Shown here piece by piece: positions 42,129 to 51,453 of a DNA stretch of 64,000 bases (position 1 is the stretch's first letter; each line of letters begins with the position of its first letter). The stretch comes from Spirochaetaceae bacterium. Lineage in GTDB: Bacteria > Spirochaetota > Spirochaetia > SZUA-6 > DRHE01. The DNA is taken from contig CP070696.1 in the NCBI GenBank assembly GCA_020353535.1, positions 3,102,554 through 3,166,553 of the forward strand, read 5' to 3'. The position numbers were made by a program, and so were the translations under genes. Under the pieces are notes generated by a model. That model saw nothing but the letters and a program-made list of their open reading frames with translations. It did no database searches and was not told the DNA's origin.

Positions 42129-43309
42129 TATCGTCGGGCTCGGGCCAGGTTCACCACACTGTTGTGGATATACACTTCGTAGCTCCTGTTGAGACCCTGG
42201 TCCGAACCCACTTTGTTCAATCCATCCCGAATCAGACGAGCCGCCTCGGCGTAATCCCCAGGAGCGGTTTCCTGCGCCCGTACCTGATACAGATACACGA
42301 TTAGTTCCTTCCACTCCTTCTCCGCTATAACGCCACCGCTTCGCTGGACATCGAGGAGCTTTTCCGCTTCGCTGTAGCTCCGCCGCTGAATCAAGCTCAC
42401 CGTCCAGTTATGAACCAGATCCTCTCGCAGGGAATCGAGCCGATCGTTGGCATATCCCTCACTTGCCCGGTCCAGAAAATCCAGGGCCTCCCCGAAACGG
42501 CCGCCCATCCCGTGCCAGGAGGCCAAATTGAGCAGTGAGGTGATCAGCCTCTCGTAGGACTCGTCATCCCGAAGCAGGGCGTAAGCGTCCACCGCAGGGG
42601 GAACCGCTCCCAGGTAGTCCCGGCGCTCGCTGGCGAAGGCTGTGCGGTTGAAGAGAATCAGTGCCAACAGCTCTCGTTCGCCGATATCCCGGCGATCCCA
42701 GTAATTTGAAGGCGGCACATAGGAGTAGCCCGTGATCCGCCCGAAGTTGTCGGTGAACTCTTTGCGGGTGCCCGGATCGAAGCCGAAGGGGGAGGTGGTC
42801 TCCACATCGAAGGCCTGATCTCCAGCCTGAACTCGGCAGAAGGCATGGTCCGCCGTGCGCACCCCCCAGATCTCCAGGTCCAGTGACTTGATCAGGATCG
42901 CGTAGACCACACCGGAGGAGACACAGTTGTAACCTCCCCGGTCCAGGAGCACATCCAACGCGGTCTGGCGTTCATCGTAGTATTTCAGGAGCTTCTGGTG
43001 CATGTACGCCAGGGCGGCTTCGGCTCGTTCCCGAGGTTCCGCCGCTGCGGCCTCCGCAGCGTTCAGCTCCGCCCTGAGCGCTGTGATATGGGTTCGGACC
43101 TCCGCTTCCGCCTTTGCCAGCCGTTCCTCAGGAGTTCCGGAGAAAACAAATGCTGCGCGAATGAAGCTCTCCAGATCCAGAGGCTCTTCGCGGCCGGCCA
43201 ACTCCCGGGCTTCCCCGATCGGATCCAGTCGAACCGCGGTACTCTGGGAGACAACCGGAAAGGAGAGGCTCATCAGCAGCAGCAACAGCAGGATCTTGCG
43301 GCGTTCCAT
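42023..43309 (-). CDS. Exported transglutaminase-like protein with TPR region
   Basis: A 428-residue protein with signal peptide KILLLLLLMSLSFPVVSQS. A papain-like transglutaminase core is visible: Cys in GGYNCVSSGVVY (about residue 130), His in TADHAFCRV (about 158) and Asp in AFDVETT (about 170), so the triad is intact. Residues about 250-428 are repeated helix pairs of TPR type. Such exported proteins are typically proteases or peptidoglycan/protein-processing factors; the substrate is unknown. The 3' end overlaps the convergent stub gene by 106 bp. Confidence 0.8.
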   Translation of the reverse strand: MERRKILLLLLLMSLSFPVVSQSTAVRLDPIGEARELAGREEPLDLESFIRAAFVFSGTPEERLAKAEAEVRTHITALRAELNAAEAAAAEPRERAEAALAYMHQKLLKYYDERQTALDVLLDRGGYNCVSSGVVYAILIKSLDLEIWGVRTADHAFCRVQAGDQAFDVETTSPFGFDPGTRKEFTDNFGRITGYSYVPPSNYWDRRDIGERELLALILFNRTAFASERRDYLGAVPPAVDAYALLRDDESYERLITSLLNLASWHGMGGRFGEALDFLDRASEGYANDRLDSLREDLVHNWTVSLIQRRSYSEAEKLLDVQRSGGVIAEKEWKELIVYLYQVRAQETAPGDYAEAARLIRDGLNKVGSDQGLNRSYEVYIHNSVVNLARARRYQEALSVLDEALSRLPGSSVLLKDRSMVLEASARQ

Positions 43310-43322
43310 GTTTTGCGAATTC

Positions 43323-43352
43323 TTGTTATTCTAGTACCTTGTGAATTAAGAT
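43323..43352 (+). promoter_or_regulatory. Likely promoter of trxB
   Basis: TTGTTA (43323-43328), 18 bp, TAAGAT (43347-43352), about 65 bp upstream of the trxB start. Confidence 0.45.
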
Positions 43353-43377
43353 AACCGCTGGTGGCTTTAAACGACAA

Positions 43378-43404
43378 GTAGCCTCTGGCGGGTAGCCTCT
43401 GGCG
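43378..43404 (+). repeat. 13-bp tandem duplication in the trxB leader
   Basis: GTAGCCTCTGGCG occurs at 43378-43390 and again at 43392-43404, one base apart, ending just before the Shine-Dalgarno GAGAGGG. Repeat number could vary between strains. Confidence 0.6.
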
Positions 43405-43416
43405 AGAGGGATGCAC

Positions 43417-44358
43417 ATGGAAGCTGATCGAGACGTAATCATCATCGGGGCGGGCGCCGCCGGACTGACCGCGGCTCAGTACGCCGCGCGGGCCAATCTC
43501 AATACCCTGCTTCTGGAGGAGCTGGCTCCGGGCGGCCAGTGTCTGATCATCGACAATCTGGAAAACTATCCCGGATTTCCCGATCCGCTTCCCGGGATCG
43601 AGTTGAGCCAGAAGTTCGAGGAACAGGCCCGTAATTTCGGAGCGGAGATCCTGACCTCCAGCGTGCAGTCAGTATCGAAACATGGAAAATTGTTCACGTT
43701 GGACACGGACAGCGGACCGCTCACCGCTCCCACAGTGATCGTCGCCACAGGGGCAAAACACAAGAAGCTGGGAATCCCCGGGGAGGAGCAGTTCTCCGGC
43801 CGCGGCGTTTCCTACTGCGCCACCTGCGACGGTCCGTTCTTCAAAGGCAAACGCATGCTGGTCGCAGGCGGCGGGGATGCAGCCTGCGACGAAGCCATGT
43901 TCCTGGCCAAGCTCACCGACCAGGTGATCATGGTCCACCGGCGGGATCGCTTTCGAGCCCAACGAGCCCTGGCCGAGCGAACCCTGAAGAATCCGAATAT
44001 CGAAGTCCGCTGGAACACCGAGGCCAAGGCGATCAAGGGCGATGGCAAGGTTGAGGGCGTCGTTCTGCTGCGGAACGACAAGAACGAAACCTACGAGGAG
44101 AAGGTGGAGGCTGTTTTCGTGTTTATCGGCTCCATCCCCCAGACCCAGGTCGTTAAAAATCTCGAGGTTAAAATGGATGAAGCCGGCTACATCGTGACCA
44201 ACCAGCGCATGGAGACAAACATACCCGGGCTCTATGCGGTGGGGGATGTACGGGCCACGCCGTTTCGCCAGCTGGTGGTTGCCGCCGGGGAAGGGGCCAT
44301 AGCCGCGCACGCCGCCGCCCAGCACATCGATGAGCTCAAGGGAGAAGCCTACGTTTGA
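43417..44358 (+). CDS. trxB: Thioredoxin reductase
   Basis: A 313-residue FAD/NADPH flavoprotein that reduces thioredoxin. The FAD motif VIIIGAGAAGLTAAQYAAR, redox-active CATC (in SYCATCDGPFF, about residue 136), NADPH motif VAGGGDAACDEA and the C-terminal YAVGDVRATPFRQ are all present. ATG 43417 is spaced 6 nt from GAGAGGG; an ATG two codons upstream lies too close. Heads a chain of overlapping genes through lipoate ligase, GH3 and GNAT. Confidence 0.94.
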   Translation: MEADRDVIIIGAGAAGLTAAQYAARANLNTLLLEELAPGGQCLIIDNLENYPGFPDPLPGIELSQKFEEQARNFGAEILTSSVQSVSKHGKLFTLDTDSGPLTAPTVIVATGAKHKKLGIPGEEQFSGRGVSYCATCDGPFFKGKRMLVAGGGDAACDEAMFLAKLTDQVIMVHRRDRFRAQRALAERTLKNPNIEVRWNTEAKAIKGDGKVEGVVLLRNDKNETYEEKVEAVFVFIGSIPQTQVVKNLEVKMDEAGYIVTNQRMETNIPGLYAVGDVRATPFRQLVVAAGEGAIAAHAAAQHIDELKGEAYV

Positions 44359-45164
44359 TTGTAACCCCGGGAACCCGATTTCGGCTGATTCTGGATGATC
44401 CAGGCGACGGGCAGTTGAACATGGCTGTAGACGAAGCCCTGCTGGAGTCGGTGGGAGAGGGCCGCAGCCCTGCTACGGTGAGGCTGTACGGATTCGCGCC
44501 GCCTACCTTAAGTTTCGGGCGCTTTCAGAGAATCAAGGAAAAGATTCGCTGGCAAGCCGTGCAGGAGGACGGAATTACACTGGTGCGCAGGCCCACCGGA
44601 GGCCAGGCGGTCCTTCATGACCAGGAACTGACCTACGCCGTGGTTCTGAGCAAGGATCAACTAGAACCCTTCCAAAAGAGGGAGATTTACAGATTTATCG
44701 CCGAACTGCTTCTGGAAGGATTGGCCCGCCTGGGGATCCGGGGGCAGTCGAACAGGAAGCGAAGCGGGGATCTGCACAATCCCGACTGTTTCCGCTCCAC
44801 CGGAGAGTACGAGATTGCCTCTTTCTCGGCGAAGAAACTCATCGGCAGCGCCCAGGTTGTCAATCGGAGTGCTTCCCTGCAGCACGGTGCCGTCCCCCTG
44901 GACATGTCCTACAGACGGATCGACAGCTACCTTGCCGTGAGTCCGGGAAGGGATCTGGAGGAGCCGAGCTGTCTGTCCGGGGAGCTGGGACGGCCGATGA
45001 GCTTCCAGCAGGCGGTCAAAGCCTTTGCCGAGGGTTTCGATAGTGCCCTTCACCGCCGGGGTGTCAAGCTGCAGACCGGTGCGCTCAAGCGAGAGGAAAT
45101 CCTGCGGGCCGAGGAGCTCCTGCAGCGAAAGTATTCGGGGGATGAATGGAATCTGCTGTATTGA
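44355..45164 (+). CDS. Lipoate-protein ligase A-like (LplA/LipM family) protein
   Basis: A 269-residue biotin/lipoate ligase-fold protein. Typical motifs are LNMAVDEALLESVGEG, PPTLSFGRFQ, VRRPTGGQAVLHDQELTYAVV and the lysine in AKKLIGSAQ. It attaches lipoate or octanoate to E2/GcvH-type carrier proteins; salvage versus octanoyl transfer cannot be told apart here. The TTG start overlaps the trxB stop by 4 bp (TTGA) with AGGGAGAAG upstream; the first internal ATG would cut into the fold. Confidence 0.85.
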   Translation: MIVTPGTRFRLILDDPGDGQLNMAVDEALLESVGEGRSPATVRLYGFAPPTLSFGRFQRIKEKIRWQAVQEDGITLVRRPTGGQAVLHDQELTYAVVLSKDQLEPFQKREIYRFIAELLLEGLARLGIRGQSNRKRSGDLHNPDCFRSTGEYEIASFSAKKLIGSAQVVNRSASLQHGAVPLDMSYRRIDSYLAVSPGRDLEEPSCLSGELGRPMSFQQAVKAFAEGFDSALHRRGVKLQTGALKREEILRAEELLQRKYSGDEWNLLY

Positions 45165-46870
45165 GACGGTTCCTCGCCGCCATCCTCTTCTGCTTTCTGT
45201 GCGCAGCCGGCGGCCTGTACGGGGAGACCACCGCTACCCTGCCCTCTTTCTGGGATGACCGTCCCAACCGGGAATTGATCGAATCCATCGTCTCCGAGAT
45301 GAACGACCAGGAGCTTCTCGGCCAGGTATTCATGCTCGGTTACGTCGGCAAACGGCCCTCAGCGGAAATCCTGAGTTGGATCCGCGCGCGCAATTTGGGA
45401 GGCGTGAAAATCTTCACCCGCAACGTTGACACCCTGGCCGGGCTGTCTTCCAGCATCGCCGAGATGCAGGAGCTCACCCGCAGCGGCCGTTTTCAAATTC
45501 CCCTGTTCGTATCAACGGATCAGGAGGGGGGATGGGTTCGGCATATCAAGCTGGAAACCTCCCAAACACCGGGCAACATTGCTTTGGGCGCGTCGGGACT
45601 GCCCCAGGATGCCCTGCTGACCGGCTACTACATCGGCCAGGAGCTCAGGAGCCTGGGCATCAACATGAACTTCGCTCCAACCACCGACGTGTACTCCAAT
45701 CCATCGGCCAGCGTGATCGGTCCGAGGGCCTTCTCCTCCGATCCGGTCACCACCGCCACCCTGGCTCTGGCCTACTACCGCGGTATGGCCAGAAGCGGCA
45801 TCATCTGCACGGCCAAACACTTTCCCGGCCACGGACACGCGGACAAGGACTCCCATGGCACCCTGCCGGTAGTTCGGATTTCCTTCGAGCAGATGTGGGA
45901 GCGGGAACTGGTACCCTACAGAGTGCTCATCCCCGAGGGTATACCTGCCATCATGAGCGCGCACATCGCCTACCCGGACATCTTGGGGAACCTGCTGCCC
46001 GCTTCCCGATCCGACCAGCTCATCGAGGGGGTGCTGCGGCGTAAACTCTCCTTCCAAGGTGTGGTGATCACCGACGACATGGAGATGAACGGGGCCATCA
46101 GCGGCGGGGTGGACACGGCCCAGGCAAGTCTGGAGGCCCTGCGGGCGGGCAACGACATGATCCTGGTGTCCCACACACAGAGCGCGCAGGAGCGGACCTG
46201 GGACATGCTGATACGTCAGGTGAGCAGCAGTGCGGAGTTCAAAGAGCGGATCAAGACTTCAGTGCGGCGCATCCTCGAGCTCAAGCTCAGGTTTTTCAAG
46301 CCGATCGAAGCGGCCGCGCCGGGTTCTCCGGATGACACCGGGGAGCTCATACCCAGCCCCGGCGCCTGGGAGTTCTTCCAGCAGAGCGCCCTGCGCAGCG
46401 TGACCCTGCTTCGCGACGCGGTCATCCCCCTCGAACAGGGGCGGGATCGTCGAATGCTGCTGGTGGGGCAGTTCGAGGAGTTCCTCGAGGAGGGTCGGCT
46501 GCGCTATCCCGAGGCGGACCCGCTCTTTTTTCCCTACAGCCCCTTCTACTCCGCCCGCGAGGAAGATCTGGAACGGGTACCCCGCATCGCCTCCCGCTAC
46601 GATGTCGTGGTGTTTTGCTTGGCAAATTACAACAGCTTGGAGGTCCTGGAGACGCTGCGGAGCTTTTCCGGCACCCTGGTCGTCCTTTCCACCCTCTCCC
46701 CCGTGTACCTGCGGGATACCCCCTGGGTTCAGACCGCCCTGGCCGTCTACGGGACGGGGAAAGAATCCTTTCGCGCGGGTTTTGCCGCACTGGCAGGGGA
46801 TTTCGAACCGGAGGGACGAATCCCAGTGGATTTCATCGACGGTTATCCCGTCGATGGCGCCTCTCCATGA
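45146..46870 (+). CDS. Exported glycoside hydrolase family 3 (beta-N-acetylhexosaminidase-like)
   Basis: A 574-residue protein with signal peptide LRRFLAAILFCFLCAAGGLYG, a TIM barrel of the NagZ type and a C-terminal extension. Motifs are VSTDQEGGWVRH, CTAKHFPGHGHADKDSH (the NagZ His-Asp loop region) and the nucleophile Asp in GVVITDDMEMN. Probable role: release of N-acetylglucosamine during peptidoglycan or polysaccharide turnover in the periplasm or outside. The ATG overlaps the end of the ligase gene by 19 bp and its stop overlaps the next ATG. Confidence 0.92.
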   Translation: MESAVLRRFLAAILFCFLCAAGGLYGETTATLPSFWDDRPNRELIESIVSEMNDQELLGQVFMLGYVGKRPSAEILSWIRARNLGGVKIFTRNVDTLAGLSSSIAEMQELTRSGRFQIPLFVSTDQEGGWVRHIKLETSQTPGNIALGASGLPQDALLTGYYIGQELRSLGINMNFAPTTDVYSNPSASVIGPRAFSSDPVTTATLALAYYRGMARSGIICTAKHFPGHGHADKDSHGTLPVVRISFEQMWERELVPYRVLIPEGIPAIMSAHIAYPDILGNLLPASRSDQLIEGVLRRKLSFQGVVITDDMEMNGAISGGVDTAQASLEALRAGNDMILVSHTQSAQERTWDMLIRQVSSSAEFKERIKTSVRRILELKLRFFKPIEAAAPGSPDDTGELIPSPGAWEFFQQSALRSVTLLRDAVIPLEQGRDRRMLLVGQFEEFLEEGRLRYPEADPLFFPYSPFYSAREEDLERVPRIASRYDVVVFCLANYNSLEVLETLRSFSGTLVVLSTLSPVYLRDTPWVQTALAVYGTGKESFRAGFAALAGDFEPEGRIPVDFIDGYPVDGASP

Positions 46871-47739
46871 CGTGGCGCCGGGCAGGCAAGCGGGACCTCT
46901 CCGAGCTGCTCGCCTTTCTCCTCCCTCATGAGTGGCGTGCCGTTCCCTACACCTCCCGGCTGCAAAGGCTGGGAAAGAGGGCGTTTCCGACACCGTTGGA
47001 GGCTTCCGTTCTGATCTGCCGGGAGGGGACAGAGATTCGGGGGACCATGTTGCTCACCTCCGCAGGCTTGCTCCTGCCGGCATTTTCACCCACCCTGGAT
47101 CTCGCCCGGACCATCCCCACGGCTCCCTTTCCCGGATGGAACGACCTGAGCTTCCGACTGTACTCCCTGATGGGACCGATCGGGGAGGTCACCTGGCTCA
47201 AAAAACAGCTGCCCATTGCTCCCGTGGTTAGCGTCGACTACCATCTGATGGTACAGAACCGGGAATCCTTCGCCCGTGCCTCGAGAGAGTCCTTTCCCTA
47301 CCCTGCCGGTCTGGTGGTCAGGACCGCCTATCCCCGGGATCTGAGGGAGCTCCTGCCGCTGCAGATCCGCTACGAGATAGAAGAGGTGGTGATCAATAAG
47401 CAACGCTACAGCGAACAGGCCTGCAGGCAAAATTTGAAGCGCGCCCTGCGCCAACAGTTGGTACTGATGGCCGAGCAGAACGGAAGGGTGGTGGCCAAGG
47501 CGGGCACCAATGCCCGGGGATTCACGGCGGATCAGATCGGGGGTGTTTATACAGTCGAAAAAGTGCGCAACAGCGGGATCGCCTTCCGGGTCATGGAGGA
47601 GCTTCTGCGGCGGATTTACGCAGAGAAAAACACGGCCTGTCTTTTCGTTAAGAAGAACAACCTGCCCGCCCTCTCCTTATACAGAAAGCTGGGGTTTCGC
47701 ATCGCTGAAGGCTATCAGATCAGCTACTTCAAAACCTAA
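46867..47739 (+). CDS. GNAT-family acetyltransferase with N-terminal extension
   Basis: A 290-residue protein. The C-terminal GNAT part shows GVYTVEKVRNSGIAFRVMEELLRR (acetyl-CoA loop) and LFVKKNNLPALSLYRKLGF. The N-terminal 130 residues form a less recognisable domain, as in the two-domain acetyltransferases. The ATG overlaps the upstream stop (ATGA). Substrate unknown; context with a cell-wall hydrolase is suggestive only. Confidence 0.85.
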   Translation: MTWRRAGKRDLSELLAFLLPHEWRAVPYTSRLQRLGKRAFPTPLEASVLICREGTEIRGTMLLTSAGLLLPAFSPTLDLARTIPTAPFPGWNDLSFRLYSLMGPIGEVTWLKKQLPIAPVVSVDYHLMVQNRESFARASRESFPYPAGLVVRTAYPRDLRELLPLQIRYEIEEVVINKQRYSEQACRQNLKRALRQQLVLMAEQNGRVVAKAGTNARGFTADQIGGVYTVEKVRNSGIAFRVMEELLRRIYAEKNTACLFVKKNNLPALSLYRKLGFRIAEGYQISYFKT

Positions 47740-47761
47740 GGGAAACACTAGATACGGAGAA

Positions 47762-49015
47762 TCAGCGCTTCAATTTTTTCAGCAGGCGTTCTCGCCGGTG
47801 GTGCAGCTGACTGCGAAAACCCGGTTCCAGGGGATGCCGCCAGGAGAGGATGGTCTGCACCCATTCGAGAGCCAGCTCAACATCTCTGGCCCGGTGCTCG
47901 AAATACTTGGCCAGTTCGACAGCGGCGAACAGGCTCTTGCGTTTTTGGATCATCTGCTTCCACAGCGCGACCGCCTCCTCCCAGGCGCCGGCACGCTTGT
48001 AGTACAGACTAAGGGTCCGTCCCGCCGCCTCGTCCCCGGCGGTGAAGGAGCGCTGGAGCAGCTCGACTCCCCAGCGTTCATCCCTGCTCAGGAAGTAGTT
48101 CCCCAGGGCGGTTCGGTCCGCACCGTGTGTCGAATCCGCTGGCGTTACGGATTCCGCCCGGGTCACAAGGATCGAGTTGACGGTGACCAGCAGCTCGGCC
48201 AGGGTGCGCACATCCTGCAGGTTGTGTGCCAGCACAGCCTCGAGGCGGCCGGGCCGACCGCTGCGCAGGTATTCCAGATAGATCCCGGGTACCTCGAAAC
48301 CGGATACATCCAGTTCTCTGCGGATGCCCAGGATTTCCCGCTCTACGGTGCTGAGGGAACAGTCGGGAAGGGTCCGCCGCCACAAACGGCGGGACCAGTA
48401 CAGCAGATCGGTCTGCTGTTCCATATTGAAGACCATACGGTTGAGGAGGAAGCGGGTGCGCAGCACGTGAGCGTCGAAAGCCCGGCCGTTGTAGGAGACG
48501 AACACCCGATACCGATTGAACCGCTCTGCCAGAAGCGGAAGAAACTCCCCTTCCCCCGGGAAATCCTTCAGAAACACCTGCTCCACGGTAAGCCCGTCCC
48601 CCTCGATCCAGGCCATGCCGATGAGGAAGATCGAGTTCCCCGCACCTCCGGACAGGCCCGTGGTCTCGGTGTCGAAGAAAAGCAGGTCCGAAGCTCCGTA
48701 TCCTGAAGGCAACAGGTGTTCGGAAATCCTGATTTTGGCTAGCGAATTAGGGGAGTGCAGTTGCCGACGCAGCGTGTAGTTCCCCACTTCCTGCCAACCC
48801 CGCTCCGGAGCGAAAAGCTCCTCCATTGCGGTTTGCGCAGCCCGTGAGCCAGGAGCCTCATGCCCCGCAAGATCACGCCGGTTGGATGGTTCCAGCTCCC
48901 TGGGGGAACGTTCCGGAACAGCGCCTTCTTGGGCAGCATGTTCCTGAGCAGCGTCTTGGGCAGCTCTCTGTTGCCAGGCCTGCTCCAGGTAGCGCAGGCG
49001 CTTCTTGAATGACAT
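47762..49015 (-). CDS. mrfB: MrfB/YprB-type DEDD exonuclease
   Basis: A 417-residue protein with an RNase H-like exonuclease core: FFDTETTGLSGGAGN (about residue 113), YNGRAFDAHVLRTR, and AHNLQDVRTLAEL carrying the last acidic residues. The C-terminal 150 residues are TPR-like helix pairs. In Bacillus subtilis YprB (MrfB) works with helicase MrfA to excise mitomycin C adducts independently of UvrABC. It follows the helicase gene by 7 bp, which strengthens the call. The N-terminus contains an Ala/Gln-rich stretch. Confidence 0.88.
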   Translation of the reverse strand: MSFKKRLRYLEQAWQQRAAQDAAQEHAAQEGAVPERSPRELEPSNRRDLAGHEAPGSRAAQTAMEELFAPERGWQEVGNYTLRRQLHSPNSLAKIRISEHLLPSGYGASDLLFFDTETTGLSGGAGNSIFLIGMAWIEGDGLTVEQVFLKDFPGEGEFLPLLAERFNRYRVFVSYNGRAFDAHVLRTRFLLNRMVFNMEQQTDLLYWSRRLWRRTLPDCSLSTVEREILGIRRELDVSGFEVPGIYLEYLRSGRPGRLEAVLAHNLQDVRTLAELLVTVNSILVTRAESVTPADSTHGADRTALGNYFLSRDERWGVELLQRSFTAGDEAAGRTLSLYYKRAGAWEEAVALWKQMIQKRKSLFAAVELAKYFEHRARDVELALEWVQTILSWRHPLEPGFRSQLHHRRERLLKKLKR

Positions 49016-49022
49016 CGTAGCT

Positions 49023-51359
49023 CTACTTCGCTTTCGTGAGCCAGGCGTTCAAAAACTCCCGGATCGACCGCTTGGGATTGAAAGCGCCCGGCCTAGGGGC
49101 AGCCGGCTCAGGCGCACCCGGGCCCAAAGCCGCCGGTTCCTGGCCGACCGGCCCGATACAGGACGGACAACCCTGTGCACAGGAACACTCGGCCACCAGC
49201 TCCAGAGCGCCCTGAAGAATCGCCGCGGCGTTTTCCAAGAATCCCTCGGAAAGCCCCGTTCCTCCGGGGTAGTTGTCGTAGACATAGAGGGCGGGACAGT
49301 GGAAAACCGTGTCCTTGAGCCGTTCGGAGACCCCCAGATCCCGTGGATCGCAGAGCAGGAATACCGGAGCGATGTTTCGGATCAGCGTACCAAGCCGCTG
49401 CATGATGATCGGCTGCTCCAACTCCGTGCGGCCGCCGAAGGCAGTCCCCGCCGCAGTCCCGGTCGCAAACAGCAGCACCACCGAACGGGTGTGCATCTCC
49501 TCCGGTGGCAGGTCGATCTCGCCGTAACCGATGTTCTCGTGGGTCCCGAACTTGAGTTTCTTGAACTTGGTAGCCTGGGTACGTACCAGGATATCCCCGA
49601 TCACCGTCTCCATGCCCGCAACCCTGTCCCGGCTGTCCTGTTCCAGTACCTTTATATCGGTTTTCACGATGGAGTCGGTGTAGTAGTTTACATCCGTATC
49701 CTCCACGAAGCAGCGCTGGTTCTCCAGATCCAGCTTCTTCACGATGTACTGATCACCCTGGTGGATATAGATCGACTCGTCGTAGAGCAGCAGCTTGGCC
49801 GAGGGCTTGTCCATCTCCCCGATCACAGTCTGTTTTCCCTGGGTTGTATCCACGATCACGATATTCCCCGGAGCCGAGCTGCGCAGAGATACCTTCTCCG
49901 CCGGATAGGAACGGTCCGACCAGAACCACTTCCCCTCGGTGTAACGAACCACCCCATGCTCTTCCAGGTAGTCCAGCACCTCCCGGTAGTTCCGGGCCAG
50001 CTCCTCCTCCTCCGTAAAAGGAAGCTCGAACACGGCGCACTTGAGCTGATCGCTGAGGATATAGATGTTGTCAGGGTCCACCCAACCGGACTCCGGCGAG
50101 CTTCCGAAGAAGTACTCGGGATGGCGCAGGATGTACTGATCGATGGGCGAAGCCGAGGCAACCAGGATGGACAGAGCCACGCTGGCCCTCCGCCCCGCCC
50201 GGCCGGCCTGCTGCCAGGTGGAGGCGATGGTGCCGGGAAAGCCTGCCAGGATCGAAGCGTCCAGACCGCCTATGTCGATACCCAGCTCCAGGGCGTTGGT
50301 AGAAACAACTCCCTGGATCTCTCCGCTGCGCAAGCCCCGCTCGATTTTCCTGCGCTCGTTGGGCAGATAACCGCCGCGATACGATGCTACGTTGATGCGG
50401 TTGTCATCTGTGTAGAGGTTCTTCAGGCTCTCGCGGATGTATCCGGCGATCAGCTCGGATCGCAGACGGGAGCGGGCAAACACGATCGTCTTGACCTTGT
50501 CCTTCAGAAGCCGGGTGGCCAGGCTCTGTGACTCCTTAACCACGCCGCGGCGAATGCCCTGCACCGCATCCACCAGCGGGGGATTGTAGAAGACAAAGTG
50601 CCGTTCTCCCGCCGGAGCACCGTTGTCATCGATCAGGGTAACCGGCTCCTCCAAGATCTTTTCCGCCAGACCCTGCGGATTGCCGATGGTGGCGGAGCAG
50701 CAGACAAACTGAGGCTTGGCACCGTAGAAATTGCACACCCGTTTCAATCGCCGGACCAGGTTGGTCATGTGGGAACCGAACACCCCGCGGTAGGTGTGGA
50801 TCTCATCGATCACGATGAAGCGAAGGGACTGGAAGAATTTGATCCATTTCGTGTGGTTGGGCAGTACGCCGGTGTGCAGCATGTCGGGATTGGTGATGAC
50901 CACCCTACCCTCCTCCCGCACCGAGATGCGGATCGAGCGTGGGGTATCACCGTCGTAGGTAAAAATGCGTACCGGGATCTCCCCGCCCAGGAGGATCTCG
51001 TTCAACTCGGACTGCTGATCCTGGGACAGAGCCTTGGTTGGAAACATGTACATGGCCTTGGCCTGGGGTTCCTCGATCAGGGTCTGCAGCACCGGCAGAT
51101 TGTAGGCCAGGGTTTTTCCTGAGGCGGTGGGTGTAACCACCACGATGTTGTTGCCCCGGCGTACTTCGGAATAGGCCTGTGCCTGGTGGCTGAACAGTTT
51201 TTGGATCCCTTTTGCCCGAACCGCGGCCAGGATCCGTCCGTCGATCTCCGCCGGGAACTCTTCATACCGTCCCTTGCGGGCGGGGATCACCTGCCAATGA
51301 TCCACGGAGGACATGAAGCGCCGGTCCGCGCGCAGGGACTGGATGACCTTTTCGAGCAT
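49023..51359 (-). CDS. mrfA: MrfA/YprA-type DEAD/DEAH helicase with DUF1998 domain
   Basis: A 778-residue superfamily 2 helicase. Motif I TPTASGKTLAYNLPVL, motif II IVIDEIHTYRG, SATIGNP and, in the second RecA lobe, QQAGRAGRR are present. The C-terminal DUF1998 region ends with the zinc cysteines CSCAQGCPSC (about residue 730). A final Pro/Ala-rich stretch follows before ending FLNAWLTKAK. Acts with MrfB in repair of bulky DNA damage. It is the first gene of the pair, divergent from glgC. Confidence 0.93.
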   Translation of the reverse strand: MLEKVIQSLRADRRFMSSVDHWQVIPARKGRYEEFPAEIDGRILAAVRAKGIQKLFSHQAQAYSEVRRGNNIVVVTPTASGKTLAYNLPVLQTLIEEPQAKAMYMFPTKALSQDQQSELNEILLGGEIPVRIFTYDGDTPRSIRISVREEGRVVITNPDMLHTGVLPNHTKWIKFFQSLRFIVIDEIHTYRGVFGSHMTNLVRRLKRVCNFYGAKPQFVCCSATIGNPQGLAEKILEEPVTLIDDNGAPAGERHFVFYNPPLVDAVQGIRRGVVKESQSLATRLLKDKVKTIVFARSRLRSELIAGYIRESLKNLYTDDNRINVASYRGGYLPNERRKIERGLRSGEIQGVVSTNALELGIDIGGLDASILAGFPGTIASTWQQAGRAGRRASVALSILVASASPIDQYILRHPEYFFGSSPESGWVDPDNIYILSDQLKCAVFELPFTEEEELARNYREVLDYLEEHGVVRYTEGKWFWSDRSYPAEKVSLRSSAPGNIVIVDTTQGKQTVIGEMDKPSAKLLLYDESIYIHQGDQYIVKKLDLENQRCFVEDTDVNYYTDSIVKTDIKVLEQDSRDRVAGMETVIGDILVRTQATKFKKLKFGTHENIGYGEIDLPPEEMHTRSVVLLFATGTAAGTAFGGRTELEQPIIMQRLGTLIRNIAPVFLLCDPRDLGVSERLKDTVFHCPALYVYDNYPGGTGLSEGFLENAAAILQGALELVAECSCAQGCPSCIGPVGQEPAALGPGAPEPAAPRPGAFNPKRSIREFLNAWLTKAK

Positions 51360-51399
51360 TTCCCCTCCTCATGAAACGATCTTTTACCCTACCATATTC

Positions 51400-51429
51400 T
51401 TGACTGTTTTTTTAGCCAATGGATAGTAT
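51400..51429 (+). promoter_or_regulatory. sigma70-type promoter of glgC
   Basis: TTGACT (51400-51405), 18 bp, TAGTAT (51424-51429), about 25 bp upstream of the ATG at 51454. Confidence 0.7.
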
Positions 51430-51453
51430 TAGAGAGGGAGTATAGAGGAGAAA

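Noticed and set aside
47510..48706. Open frame of 398 codons on the plus strand
   Set aside because: Overlaps the end of the GNAT gene out of frame and is antisense to mrfB; no motif.
49005..50531. Long open frame (508 codons) on the plus strand
   Set aside because: Antisense to the mrfA helicase, which has clear motifs; product composition (Arg, Gly, Leu, Val rich) is that of a shadow frame.
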